From: Acetobacteraceae bacterium
GTDB lineage: Bacteria; Pseudomonadota; Alphaproteobacteria; Acetobacterales; Acetobacteraceae
Assembly (NCBI GenBank): GCA_030039695.1
Contig: JASHVB010000462.1
Coordinates: forward strand, 1 to 8,724
Direction of reading: 5' to 3'
DNA: 8,724 nt
This document shows, one piece after another, positions 1-6,583 of this stretch. The notes beneath the pieces were generated by a model, which saw only the letters and a list, made by a program, of their open reading frames with translations, did no database searches and was not told where the DNA came from. Every line of letters starts with the position of its first letter. Positions within the stretch are counted from its first letter, which is position 1. A program made the translations under genes and the position numbers.

Positions 1-7
1 CTTCAAC

Positions 8-17
8 CACATTTAGG
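8..17 (+). promoter_or_regulatory. Possible sigma-32-type -10 element upstream of rpoH
   Basis: The stretch CACATTTAGG lies about 60 bases before the rpoH start codon and resembles the downstream half of alphaproteobacterial heat-shock promoters (CCCATNTA-like). The matching -35 half (CTTGAA-like) would fall before the first base of the window, so the promoter cannot be confirmed. If real, it would mean the heat-shock sigma factor transcribes its own gene. This rests on a single short half-site and is weak. Confidence 0.2.
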
Positions 18-75
18 CCCACGTCCTGCGCCAGAAAATGGGCAAGACCGGACCCGCCGACGAAAGGAGCCTTCC

Positions 76-987
76 GTGGCCTCTGCCGTCACCAACGTTG
101 CCCCCGAGGGCAATCTGTCGCGGTATCTCCAGGAGATCCGCAAATTCCCGATGCTGTCGCCCGAGGAGGAGCTCGCGCTCTCGAAGCGTTGGCGCGACCA
201 CCAGGATATGGAGGCGGCGCACAAGCTTGTCACCTCCCATCTGCGACTCGTGGCGAAAATTGCCATGGGCTATCGCGGCTACGGCTTGCCGGTCGGTGAG
301 CTGATCAGCGAGGGCAATGTCGGCATGATGCAGGCGGTGAAGCGGTTCGATCCGGACCGCGGGTTCCGCTTGGCGACCTACGCGATGTGGTGGATCCGCG
401 CCGCGATCCAGGAATACATCCTCCACTCGTGGTCGCTGGTGAAGATGGGCACCACTGCCGCGCAAAAGAAACTGTTCTTCAACCTGCGCCGACTGAAGGG
501 TCAGATGCAGGCGATTGACGATGGTGACCTGCAGCCCGAGCAAGTCGCGAAGATCGCCCGCGTGCTCGACGTGCCGGAGCAAGACGTCGTCAGCATGAAC
601 CGCCGGCTGGCCGCGCCGGACCATAGCTTGAACGCGCCGGTGCGGCAGGATGGGGAGGGCGAGTGGCAAGACTGGCTCGTTGATGAATCGGAGAGCCAGG
701 AAACCACCGTCGCTGACCGCGAGGAGATGTCCGGCCGCAAGGCCTTGCTCTCTAGCGCCCTGAAGACACTGAACGAGCGTGAGCGCCACATCCTGGTCGA
801 GCGGCGTCTGAAGGATAACCCGACGACGCTCGAGGAACTGTCGCAGCAATACAACATCTCGCGCGAGCGGGTGCGGCAGATCGAAGTGCGTGCTTTTGAG
901 AAATTGCAGAAGGCGATGAAGGCGCAGATCGCCGAGCGTCGCATGCAGCAGGCGGCGGCGCGGCAGACAGTGGGTGCGGAGCGGTAG
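76..987 (+). CDS. rpoH: RNA polymerase heat-shock sigma factor RpoH (sigma-32)
   Basis: This is the 303-residue alternative sigma factor that directs RNA polymerase to heat-shock promoters (chaperones, proteases). Residues about 16-45 carry region 1.2-like sequence. Residues 50-120 are sigma-70 region 2, including the core-binding and -10 recognition stretch TYAMWWIRAAIQEYILHSWS (101-120). Residues 130-139 are the RpoH box QKKLFFNLRR, which separates RpoH from RpoD and RpoS. Region 4 is at about 225-280, with the -35 helix-turn-helix in TLEELSQQYNISRERVRQIE (251-270). The length is typical of the family (about 285-305). The start is GTG at 76, chosen because AAAGGAG at 63-69 sits seven bases upstream and the protein then begins where relatives begin; no in-frame ATG competes. 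The C-terminal tail (about 285-303, rich in Ala, Gln and Arg) goes slightly beyond region 4. The gene converges on ilvA, with 50 bases between the stop codons. Confidence 0.96.
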   Translation: MASAVTNVAPEGNLSRYLQEIRKFPMLSPEEELALSKRWRDHQDMEAAHKLVTSHLRLVAKIAMGYRGYGLPVGELISEGNVGMMQAVKRFDPDRGFRLATYAMWWIRAAIQEYILHSWSLVKMGTTAAQKKLFFNLRRLKGQMQAIDDGDLQPEQVAKIARVLDVPEQDVVSMNRRLAAPDHSLNAPVRQDGEGEWQDWLVDESESQETTVADREEMSGRKALLSSALKTLNERERHILVERRLKDNPTTLEELSQQYNISRERVRQIEVRAFEKLQKAMKAQIAERRMQQAAARQTVGAER

Positions 988-992
988 CAGGG

Positions 993-1013
993 CGGCAGCG
1001 CAGTTTGTTGCCG
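993..1013 (+). terminator. Weak hairpin between convergent rpoH and ilvA
   Basis: CGGCAGC (993-999) pairs with GTTGCCG (1007-1013) through one G-U wobble, leaving a seven-base loop. It lies six bases after the rpoH stop codon, where a terminator would be expected between convergent genes. Only TAATT follows rather than a proper T-run, so it is not a convincing intrinsic terminator; it may mark a transcript 3' end or be chance in GC-rich DNA. Confidence 0.3.
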
Positions 1014-1037
1014 TAATTGGCCGCGCCTCGTGGCCTG

Positions 1038-2234
1038 CTACACCCGCCGCACCACGTAGCTTTGTTCCAGTGCTTCGACGATGGCCTCGGCGTGTGCCGG
1101 GTCGCGGGCCTCGACCATCACCTCGAGCTCCGCCGCCTGCACTGACGAGGCGGCGAATAGGCGCTGGTGCGACACCTCGATGATGTTGCCGTCACTGTTG
1201 CCGATCTTGCCAGCGATGTCGGCCAGCACGCCAGGTCGGTCGGGTATCTGCAAGTGCAGCCGTAGCAGCCGCCCGTCGCGCAATAGGTTGCGCAGCAGCA
1301 CGTTGGACAGGATCCGCGCGTCGATGTTGCCGCCGGTGATTGCCACACCGACTCGCTTGTTGCGGAACCGCGACCCGAACGTCAGCAACGCGGCCACTCC
1401 CACCGCCCCGGCGCCCTCGGTCACCATCTTGTCGCCTTCGGCGAGCAGGCCGATCGCTTCTTCAACGGCGCGCTCCGGTACCACCAAAATGTCCGTGACG
1501 CGGCGCTGCACGATCTCCAGCGGCAGCTCGCCGATGTCGCGGACCGCAATCCCCTCGGCGATGGTGGGGCCGCCGACAGAGACCGTTCGACCCGCCAGCT
1601 TCTGGGCCAGCGCGGCGTAGGCCTCCACTTCCACACCGAATACCTGGATGCCCGGGCGAAGCGAGGTGGCCGCAACCAAGCAGCCGGCCAGCAGTCCGCC
1701 ACCACCGACCGGTATTACCAGTGCGTCGAGTTCCGGCGCTGCGTCCAGCAGCTCCAGCGCCAGCGTGCCCTGGCCGGCGATCACAGCCGGATCGTCGTAC
1801 GGATGCACGAACACGAGCTGCCGGTCACGCGCGAGCTCCTCCGCATGCGCTGCCGCCTCAGCGAGCGTCTCGCCGTGCAGCACCACCTCTGCACCGAACG
1901 CCGCAGTCCGCGTGACCTTCGTGGCGGGGGTGAATTTCGGCATGACGATGGTCGCGGCAACGCCGACCAACTGCGCGTGCCGCGCCACCGCCTGTGCGTG
2001 GTTCCCGGCCGACATAGCGATCACGCCGCGTGCTCTTTCTCCCTCTGACAGCAGCGTGAGGCGGTTCGCCGCGCCGCGCTCCTTGAAGGCGCCGGTCGCC
2101 TGGAGGTTGTCGAGCTTCAACACGACGTCCGCACCCGTGGCCCGCGACAGAGCATGGCTCGGCAGCGCCGGCGTGCGCATGACCCGCCCGGCGATGCGGC
2201 TTGCCGCGGCCTGTATGTCGGTCAGTGAGATCAT
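1038..2234 (-). CDS. ilvA: Threonine ammonia-lyase (threonine dehydratase) with C-terminal ACT domain
   Basis: This PLP enzyme deaminates L-threonine to 2-oxobutanoate, the first step toward isoleucine, and usually also acts on serine. The 398 residues show the fold type II PLP core at about 5-315. The Schiff-base lysine is Lys51 in TGAFKERGA, the substrate and cofactor loop is SAGNHAQ (75-81), the phosphate-binding glycine loop is VGGGGL (176-181), and TGGN (300-303) is near the cofactor pyridine ring. A single ACT-like domain follows at about 325-398 (LHLQIPDRPGVLADIAGKIG), the usual site of allosteric control. The length and single ACT domain fit the roughly 400-residue class (TdcB core plus ACT) rather than the roughly 500-residue E. 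coli IlvA with two regulatory lobes, so a biosynthetic or a catabolic role is possible. The start is ATG at 2234, with only a loose G-rich Shine-Dalgarno (GGGGTCCT immediately upstream). It lies 78 bases downstream of ruvA on the same strand and could be cotranscribed with it. Confidence 0.92.
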   Translation of the reverse strand: MISLTDIQAAASRIAGRVMRTPALPSHALSRATGADVVLKLDNLQATGAFKERGAANRLTLLSEGERARGVIAMSAGNHAQAVARHAQLVGVAATIVMPKFTPATKVTRTAAFGAEVVLHGETLAEAAAHAEELARDRQLVFVHPYDDPAVIAGQGTLALELLDAAPELDALVIPVGGGGLLAGCLVAATSLRPGIQVFGVEVEAYAALAQKLAGRTVSVGGPTIAEGIAVRDIGELPLEIVQRRVTDILVVPERAVEEAIGLLAEGDKMVTEGAGAVGVAALLTFGSRFRNKRVGVAITGGNIDARILSNVLLRNLLRDGRLLRLHLQIPDRPGVLADIAGKIGNSDGNIIEVSHQRLFAASSVQAAELEVMVEARDPAHAEAIVEALEQSYVVRRV

Positions 2235-2312
2235 AGGACCCCGGTGCGGGTGTTTGTGTCATGGCCGGCGCGGGCCGACCACATACGTCTTACGATGTCG
2301 CGAGCAAGAAAG

Positions 2313-2936
2313 TCATGCGCCCGTTGCTCCCGCCGGGCGTTGGGCCAGCTCCCGCAGGCTGTCACGGATCACTGCATCCAATCCTGCCTCCTCGCCCAGC
2401 CGTTCCATCACGCGCGCCACCACGGGCTGTGCCTCGGCGCGGCGGTAGCCGAGGTTGGTGAGCGCCGACAGCGCGTCCTCGGCCGGCCCTGTCGCACGCG
2501 GCACCAACGCAACGCCCGGCGACCCGGTGGGCATCGCCCCCGCCTTATCGCGCAGCTCAGTGAGCAGTCGAACCGCCAGACGTGCGCCGACGCCCGGCGC
2601 ACGTGTCAAGCTGGTGCGATCGCCGCCCGCAATGGCGGCGACCAGGTCGCTGGGCGACAGCACGGACAGCACTGACAGCGCCACCTTCCCGCCGACTCCC
2701 TGCACGGTGGTGAGCAAGCGGAACCAGTCGCGCTCGGCTGGGTCGACGAAGCCGTAAAGAATGATCGCGTCCTCGCGGACATGGGTCTCGATCAGCAGGC
2801 GGGCGGTTGCCGGTGGCTGGGCCAGCGCGGCGAGCGTGCGCGTGGAGGCTTGGACCAGATAGCCGACGCCGTTCACGTCGATGATGCAGGAACCGTCGAC
2901 TAGGGAGACGATGTGGCCTGTGAGCTGGGCAATCAT
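2313..2936 (-). CDS. ruvA: Holliday junction branch migration protein RuvA
   Basis: RuvA tetramers bind the four-way DNA junction and load the RuvB hexameric motors for branch migration in recombinational repair. The 207-residue protein has all three expected parts. The N-terminal OB-fold is at 1-63 (MIAQLTGHIV, VNGVGYLV, THVREDAIILYGF). Two helix-hairpin-helix motifs follow, at about 72-90 (VQGVGGKVAL) and 108-126 (APGVGARLAVRLL), which contact the junction backbone. After a variable linker (about 130-150), the C-terminal domain at 152-198 (EDALSALTNLGYRRAEAQ) contacts RuvB. The length is normal (about 200-205). The start is ATG at 2936, with AAGG about seven bases upstream. Context is unusual: ruvC is not directly upstream and ruvB is not downstream, where ilvA sits instead. 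Nothing in the protein looks damaged, so it should be functional. Confidence 0.96.
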   Translation of the reverse strand: MIAQLTGHIVSLVDGSCIIDVNGVGYLVQASTRTLAALAQPPATARLLIETHVREDAIILYGFVDPAERDWFRLLTTVQGVGGKVALSVLSVLSPSDLVAAIAGGDRTSLTRAPGVGARLAVRLLTELRDKAGAMPTGSPGVALVPRATGPAEDALSALTNLGYRRAEAQPVVARVMERLGEEAGLDAVIRDSLRELAQRPAGATGA

Positions 2937-3287
2937 GCCAGAGCCTTGCGTCTATCTGAACAGATTGTATTTGGAAATGCAGTGAATCGCGTACACGCCA
3001 TCCGTCCAGTTGACCCGCTCGCCCTGCTGATAGGCGCAGCACAAGTCGGACGTGCCGGCTTGCAGACACGGCACTTTGTTCGACCAACCTTCGCCGTGAT
3101 CGCCGGTTCGACTCCAAAGCGGTTCCCTTCGATCTTAATCCGCCAAATCAACTCGCGGCGAAAAGTCTTACGGTAGGTTTCCATATCGGTCAGGTTGAGG
3201 TTGGTGCGACCGTTGGACAGAGTGGGATTTATTGCCTTTGAGCACAAGGCAGCAGACCTTGTGTCGCCGGCGCATTACGGCCGTGCT
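2937..3287. other. Gene-poor, AT-richer stretch upstream of ruvA
   Basis: This 351-base stretch holds no ORF that I recognise. Its base composition looks nearer 45-50% GC in places (for example 2941-3000 and 3121-3240) than the GC-rich flanking genes. The longest minus-strand frame (3247 to 2933, 104 residues) reads METYRKTFRRELIWRIKIEG at its centre and has one CxxC pair. Another minus-strand frame gives a short cysteine-rich tail ending in CAYQQGERVNWTDGVYAIHC and then SKYNLFR-stop near 2953. Neither has a clear Shine-Dalgarno or a family match that I can name. The ruvA promoter must lie somewhere in the 2937-3000 part. The stretch is best read as decayed foreign DNA. Confidence 0.5.
3243..3263. 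repeat. Perfect 7-bp inverted repeat downstream of the TnpB-like ORF
   Basis: CACAAGG (3243-3249) and CCTTGTG (3257-3263) are exact reverse complements around a seven-base loop, CAGCAGA. On the minus strand it starts about 25 bases after the stop codon of the TnpB-like ORF. No T-run follows, so it is not a standard terminator. IS200/IS605 elements carry subterminal hairpins, and tnpB 3' ends overlap structured guide RNAs; this could be a remnant of either, but the sequence alone does not show it. Confidence 0.4.
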
Positions 3288-3623
3288 TCATGCAGCCTCG
3301 AACTCCACATGGACCATAAAATCCCCGCCCTTGGGGCGAATCTCGATCTTTGTCAGCCGTGCACCCACAGCTGGTGACAGCCCATCCACACCAACCCAAC
3401 CAACGCCCGGGAGGTGTACACGCCCGGGCTTGATGCGGAGGCTCGCCGGGTCGAACGGAAGAAAGTCTTTGCCGCCGTCTTCCGGAAGTCTCAGACTTTC
3501 GAGAAAGCCCGCGACATCGCCGCCTGCGCGAGCGATCTCTTCGGCCTTCTTCATCTGCTGGTCGAGGCGACGACCCAACTCCTTGATCACTACTTTCGGC
3601 AATGGCATGTTCGGCTTAGCCAT
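3288..3623 (-). pseudogene. TnpB / IS200-IS605 OrfB-like fragment (111 residues)
   Basis: The ORF encodes 111 residues, starting MAKPNMPLPKVVIKELGRRL. Its second half, LRIKPGRVHLPGVGWV followed about 12 residues later by LTKIEIRPKGGDFMVHVEFE, has the layout of the TnpB segment just before the RuvC-like domain, where many OrfB proteins read roughly kleggrvfLPKiGWVrfr...vkNVTVSReGghWyVSiqvE. The first half (helical, KELGRRLDQQMKKAEEIARA) could correspond to the preceding helical region. Full TnpB proteins are about 350-450 residues; here there is no RuvC-like DED active site, no clear zinc ribbon and no adjacent tnpA, so nuclease activity is not expected. A TAG stop lies in frame immediately before the ATG, and GAGGGAA about 12 bases upstream could serve as a weak, distant ribosome site, so a small protein could still be made. 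Assignment is by motif resemblance only; an unrelated small hypothetical protein is the alternative. Confidence 0.5.
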
Positions 3624-3646
3624 CTAGGCACGGTTCCCTCTCGGTT

Positions 3647-3662
3647 GCCGGCCTGGGCCGGC
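3647..3662. repeat. GC-rich palindrome between the GMC gene and the TnpB-like fragment
   Basis: GCCGGCC (3647-3653) and GGCCGGC (3656-3662) are exact reverse complements separated by TG. On the minus strand the palindrome lies about 85 bases after the GMC oxidoreductase stop codon and about 25 bases before the start of the TnpB-like ORF. It has no following T-run. It could be a transcript-end hairpin for the GMC gene, a remnant end of the mobile element, or chance in GC-rich DNA. Confidence 0.35.
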
Positions 3663-3745
3663 CCGGTGTTACGGCACCAATCGGCACGCACTAACTGCCG
3701 TAATATGGCATGCTATGTGCGCAGAAGCAATAGGCGCGAGTGCTA

Positions 3746-5365
3746 TTATGCCGCCAGCCGTACCTCGGCCCGCAAAAGGTCCGCCACCTTTTCTGCAATC
3801 ATGATCGTCGCTGCGTTTGTGTTGCCGGAGACCACCGTCGGCATCACTGCCGCGTCCACGACGCGCAGTCCGCCGATCCCCACAACTCGCAGTTCTGGAT
3901 CGACCACGGCCGTCGGATCGATTCCCATCTTGCATGTGCTGGTCGGATGAAACACCGTGCCGCCGCGCATCCGCGCATGCTCCAGCAGCTCCATGTCACT
4001 TTGCACCGCCGGCCCCGGCAGGAACTCCTCTGCCACGTACTGGGCCAACGGTGGCGTCGACAGAATCCGCCGTCCCAGCTTGAGCCCATCGATGATTGCC
4101 CGCCGGTCGGTCTCCGTCGCCAGGTAGTTGGGGAATATCGCTGGGGGATCTTCCGGCCGAGGCGATCTCAGCCTGATCTCGCCCCGGCTTTCCGGACGAA
4201 GCTGATACACGATGATGGTGAAGCCGGAGAACTTGTGCAGTCCGTCCTGCGGCCTGTCAGCACTGAAAATCGAGATTGACATTTTGATGTCCGGCGTTGC
4301 CACCTCCGGCCGCGTGCGCGCGAACAGCGCGACCTGCGCTGAGATCGTCGCCATCGCGCCCCGTCCGCGCAGGTAGTAGTCGAGGCCGGTGCGCAGCATC
4401 TTCACGGGACTCATCATGATGTCATTCACCGTGATGGGTAGCCGGCATTTTAGCTTGATTGGCGCCGAATAGTGATCCTGCATCGCTTGTCCGACACCAG
4501 GCAGATGCTGCACCACCGGAACGCCGAGATCGGTCAGATGCTGCTGCGGCCCGATGCCCGACAGCAGCAGCAATTGCGGCGAGTTGATGGCGCCGCCGCA
4601 CAAGATCACTTCGCGCCGTGCCCGTGCCGTGCGCACGAACCCGTCCTGGCGAAACGACACGCCTACGGCGCGCCGTCCCTGGAATAGGATGCGCTCCGCC
4701 AACGCACCCGTCACCACCTGCAAGTTCGGCCGCTGCATCGCCGGCCGTAGATACCCGACGGCCGTGGAGCACCTTTTGCCATTGAACGTCGTTGTCTGGT
4801 GATAGCCGACACCGTCCTGCTTCTCGCCGTTGAAATCTTCGTTCGTGGGAAAGCCGAGTTCGTTGCACGCGTGGATGAACGCCTCGGGCAGAGGATGCTT
4901 GTCCGGTACGTCCGACACCGCCAGCGGCCCACCTGTGCCGTGCCAATCATCGGCGCCGCGCGTCTGATGCTCCGCGCGCTTGAAATACGGCAGCACATCC
5001 TGTGCCGACCATCCCGTGCAGCCCATCTGCCGCCAGAGATCGAAATCCTCGTGCTGGCCGCGGATGTAGACCATCCCGTTGATCGACGACGATCCGCCGA
5101 GCACCTTGCCGCGCGGCCAGTAGATGCGGCGGCCGCCGGCACCAGGCTCGGGCTCCGTCTCGTAGCACCAGTTCACCGCTGCATCAGCGAACGTCTTGCC
5201 AAAGCCGAGCGGAATGTGAATCCAGCGATTGTCGTCGTGCCCGCCCGCTTCCAGCAGGATTACACGAGTCGCCGGATCTTCCGACACCCGCGAGGCCATG
5301 ACGCAGCCTGCCGAGCCGGCGCCGATGACAATGAAATCCGCCTCCAGACTTTCCTGTGCGGCCAT
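3746..5365 (-). CDS. GMC-family FAD-dependent oxidoreductase (choline/alcohol dehydrogenase-like)
   Basis: This glucose-methanol-choline family flavoenzyme oxidises an alcohol to an aldehyde or ketone using bound FAD. With the preferred start it has 539 residues, normal for bacterial members. The ADP-binding Rossmann motif is DFIVIGAGSAGC (10-21), with the ribose-binding acid in LLEAGG (37-42). GMC signature 1 is KVLGGSSSINGMVYIRG (87-103) and signature 2 is GGAINSPQLLLLSGIGP (257-273). The active-site histidine is His473 in FHPTSTCKMG, and its partner is Asn515 in SGNTNAATIMIAEK. No signal peptide is seen, so it is probably cytoplasmic. The start at 5365 is chosen because GGGGG lies nine bases upstream; an in-frame ATG at 5389, eight codons earlier, has no Shine-Dalgarno. 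The closest named relatives are BetA and AlkJ types, but substrate is not predictable from these motifs, and a choline role is not supported by any betaine genes nearby. It is transcribed divergently from the LLM-hydrolase-CoA-transferase series. Confidence 0.93.
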   Translation of the reverse strand: MAAQESLEADFIVIGAGSAGCVMASRVSEDPATRVILLEAGGHDDNRWIHIPLGFGKTFADAAVNWCYETEPEPGAGGRRIYWPRGKVLGGSSSINGMVYIRGQHEDFDLWRQMGCTGWSAQDVLPYFKRAEHQTRGADDWHGTGGPLAVSDVPDKHPLPEAFIHACNELGFPTNEDFNGEKQDGVGYHQTTTFNGKRCSTAVGYLRPAMQRPNLQVVTGALAERILFQGRRAVGVSFRQDGFVRTARARREVILCGGAINSPQLLLLSGIGPQQHLTDLGVPVVQHLPGVGQAMQDHYSAPIKLKCRLPITVNDIMMSPVKMLRTGLDYYLRGRGAMATISAQVALFARTRPEVATPDIKMSISIFSADRPQDGLHKFSGFTIIVYQLRPESRGEIRLRSPRPEDPPAIFPNYLATETDRRAIIDGLKLGRRILSTPPLAQYVAEEFLPGPAVQSDMELLEHARMRGGTVFHPTSTCKMGIDPTAVVDPELRVVGIGGLRVVDAAVMPTVVSGNTNAATIMIAEKVADLLRAEVRLAA

Positions 5366-5492
5366 GCTGGCATTCCCCCATTTCTGCATCCAAGTGTGCG
5401 CAGCACCCGCGCGTCCGTCAAAGCGACGGCATCGACTCCGTCCCCGATGTCGGTTACAGCCGATGCCAATTGTTCCCGTGGGAGGAACACCG
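5366..5492. promoter_or_regulatory. Divergent promoter region between the GMC and LLM genes
   Basis: These 127 bases separate two divergent start codons, so promoters for both directions should lie here. On the minus strand, TTGACG (complement of 5416-5421) with a 17-base spacer from CACACT (complement of 5393-5398) is a passable but weak sigma-70-like pair for the GMC gene. I could not choose a convincing plus-strand pair. The ribosome site for the LLM gene, GGAGGAA, is at 5481-5487. Confidence 0.45.
5425..5442. promoter_or_regulatory. Small inverted repeat, candidate operator
   Basis: GACGG (5425-5429) and CCGTC (5438-5442) are exact five-base inverted arms with an eight-base spacer, lying just upstream of the weak minus-strand -35 candidate. 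A looser dyad, TCGG-N6-CCGA (5450-5463), follows. The position would suit a regulator that controls both directions, but arms this short can occur by chance and no regulator gene is present in the window. Confidence 0.2.
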
Positions 5493-6569
5493 ATGAAGAT
5501 CTCCTATTTCGAGACTGGCCGCTACGAAGTGCCGGCAGACCTGCCGCGCGAGTGGCCGGTGCCGCCGGCGGCCTACGATCCGGCGGTCGGCGCCAAAAGC
5601 CTGCAGGCCATGGTCGAGCGGGTGCGGTTCGTCGAACGCCTCGGCTTCGACTGGGTCAGTGTGTCCGAGCACCACTATTCGCCGCGCATCCTCACGCCCT
5701 CCCCGGTGGTGTCCGCCGCCTGGCTCGCCGCGCGCGTGAATAGCATCAAGGTCGCGCTGCTGGGACCGATCGTTCCTACCAGCAATCCGATCCGTGTCGC
5801 CGAGGAGCTCGCGATGCTGGACAATCTCGCTCCTGGCCGCTTCGTGTTTGGCCTGCTGCGCGGCACGACCAACGAATATCTCAGCTACGATCTCAATCCG
5901 GCCGAAGCGCGCACGCGCACCGATGAAGGCATGGAGCTGATCATGAAGGCCTGGGCCGAACCGCAGCCGTTCGGCTGGCAGGGCCGACATTTCCAATATC
6001 GCACCGTGTCGATCTGGCCGCGTCCGCAGCAGCCTGGCGCTCCCATCTATACACTTGGAACCAGCGCGGAGGCGGGGGCGTTCGCCGCACGGCATCATGT
6101 CGGCCTCGGCGTGTCCTATGGTACGTTCGCGTCGATGGGCCAGGCGACGGCATATTACCGCCAGCAATGCGCACAGTACGGATGGGAGCCGGGTCGCGAC
6201 GACATCATCTACCGCGCCAACATGATCCTGGACGAAACCGACGACGCGGCGGACGCGGCGCTCGCTCGCCGGGACAAGCAGGCGCCATTCCCCGTGCGCG
6301 CCGGCCTGCGCGATGCGCTGCTTGCGGCCGACACCACGCGCAACATCGCGGGAGAGCGGCGCCCGGCGAATGTCGGGGGGGCCCTGCCGATCAGCTTCTG
6401 CGGCGGCCCCGACCGCGTGATTGAACAGATCAAGCGCTGTCGCGACGTAATAGGCGCGGGCGTACTCGATATTTCGCTCACCGATCCTGGCGGCGGCGAC
6501 ACCGACGCCATGCTGAGCTCGCTGGATCTGTTCGGCCGCAAAGTCCTGCCACGGATTAAAGAGATCTGA
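5493..6569 (+). CDS. LLM-class (luciferase-like) flavin-dependent monooxygenase
   Basis: The protein belongs to the bacterial luciferase-like monooxygenase family: TIM-barrel enzymes that use reduced FMN (or F420 in some actinobacterial relatives) to oxygenate or oxidise organic substrates. The 358 residues show the usual landmarks. FDWVSVSEHHYSPR (52-65) is the EHH strand end near the flavin. LAPGRFVFGLLRGT (112-125) is the conserved GR...G.GRG-like turn. EGMELIMKAW (145-154) is a typical family helix, and PIYTLGTSAEAG (184-195) is the phosphate-binding strand. The start at 5493 is set by GGAGGAA five bases upstream. Reading further upstream in frame is possible, including an ATG at 5463, but that part lies in the divergent promoter region and resembles nothing. 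A two-component enzyme of this type needs a flavin reductase, which is not in the window. A 50-base gap with a palindromic repeat separates it from the hydrolase, so the two are probably one transcript. Substrate unknown. Confidence 0.9.
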   Translation: MKISYFETGRYEVPADLPREWPVPPAAYDPAVGAKSLQAMVERVRFVERLGFDWVSVSEHHYSPRILTPSPVVSAAWLAARVNSIKVALLGPIVPTSNPIRVAEELAMLDNLAPGRFVFGLLRGTTNEYLSYDLNPAEARTRTDEGMELIMKAWAEPQPFGWQGRHFQYRTVSIWPRPQQPGAPIYTLGTSAEAGAFAARHHVGLGVSYGTFASMGQATAYYRQQCAQYGWEPGRDDIIYRANMILDETDDAADAALARRDKQAPFPVRAGLRDALLAADTTRNIAGERRPANVGGALPISFCGGPDRVIEQIKRCRDVIGAGVLDISLTDPGGGDTDAMLSSLDLFGRKVLPRIKEI

Positions 6570-6583
6570 AGCGCCATATTCCG

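Noticed and set aside
13..849. Long open frame of 278 codons on the minus strand opposite rpoH
   Set aside because: It is antisense to a gene with unmistakable sigma-factor motifs, its product is compositionally odd and resembles no family, and such frames are common opposite GC-rich genes.
1648..2448. 266-codon plus-strand frame opposite ilvA and the end of ruvA
   Set aside because: The product is Ser/Ala/Pro-rich with no recognisable domain, and it spans two well-supported genes on the other strand.
3729..3747. AATAG...CTATT inverted repeat at the GMC stop codon as a terminator
   Set aside because: Only five AT-rich base pairs around a nine-base loop, no T-run after it on the minus strand, and it overlaps the stop codon.
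3414..3950. 178-codon plus-strand frame across the TnpB-like fragment and the GMC 3' end
   Set aside because: No recognisable domain or ribosome site, and it runs antisense to a clearly supported GMC C-terminus.
5366..5389. Start of the GMC oxidoreductase at 5389, eight codons earlier
   Set aside because: No Shine-Dalgarno precedes that ATG, whereas the ATG at 5365 has GGGGG nine bases upstream; the earlier start is not excluded.
5229..5492. Upstream in-frame extension of the LLM monooxygenase (88 more residues)
   Set aside because: The extension overlaps the GMC start and the divergent promoter region, has no family resemblance, and the ATG at 5493 has an excellent GGAGGAA site.
4799..5743. 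314-codon plus-strand frame over the 5' part of the GMC gene and into the LLM gene
   Set aside because: It is antisense to the FAD-binding domain and out of frame with the LLM gene, both of which carry clear motifs.
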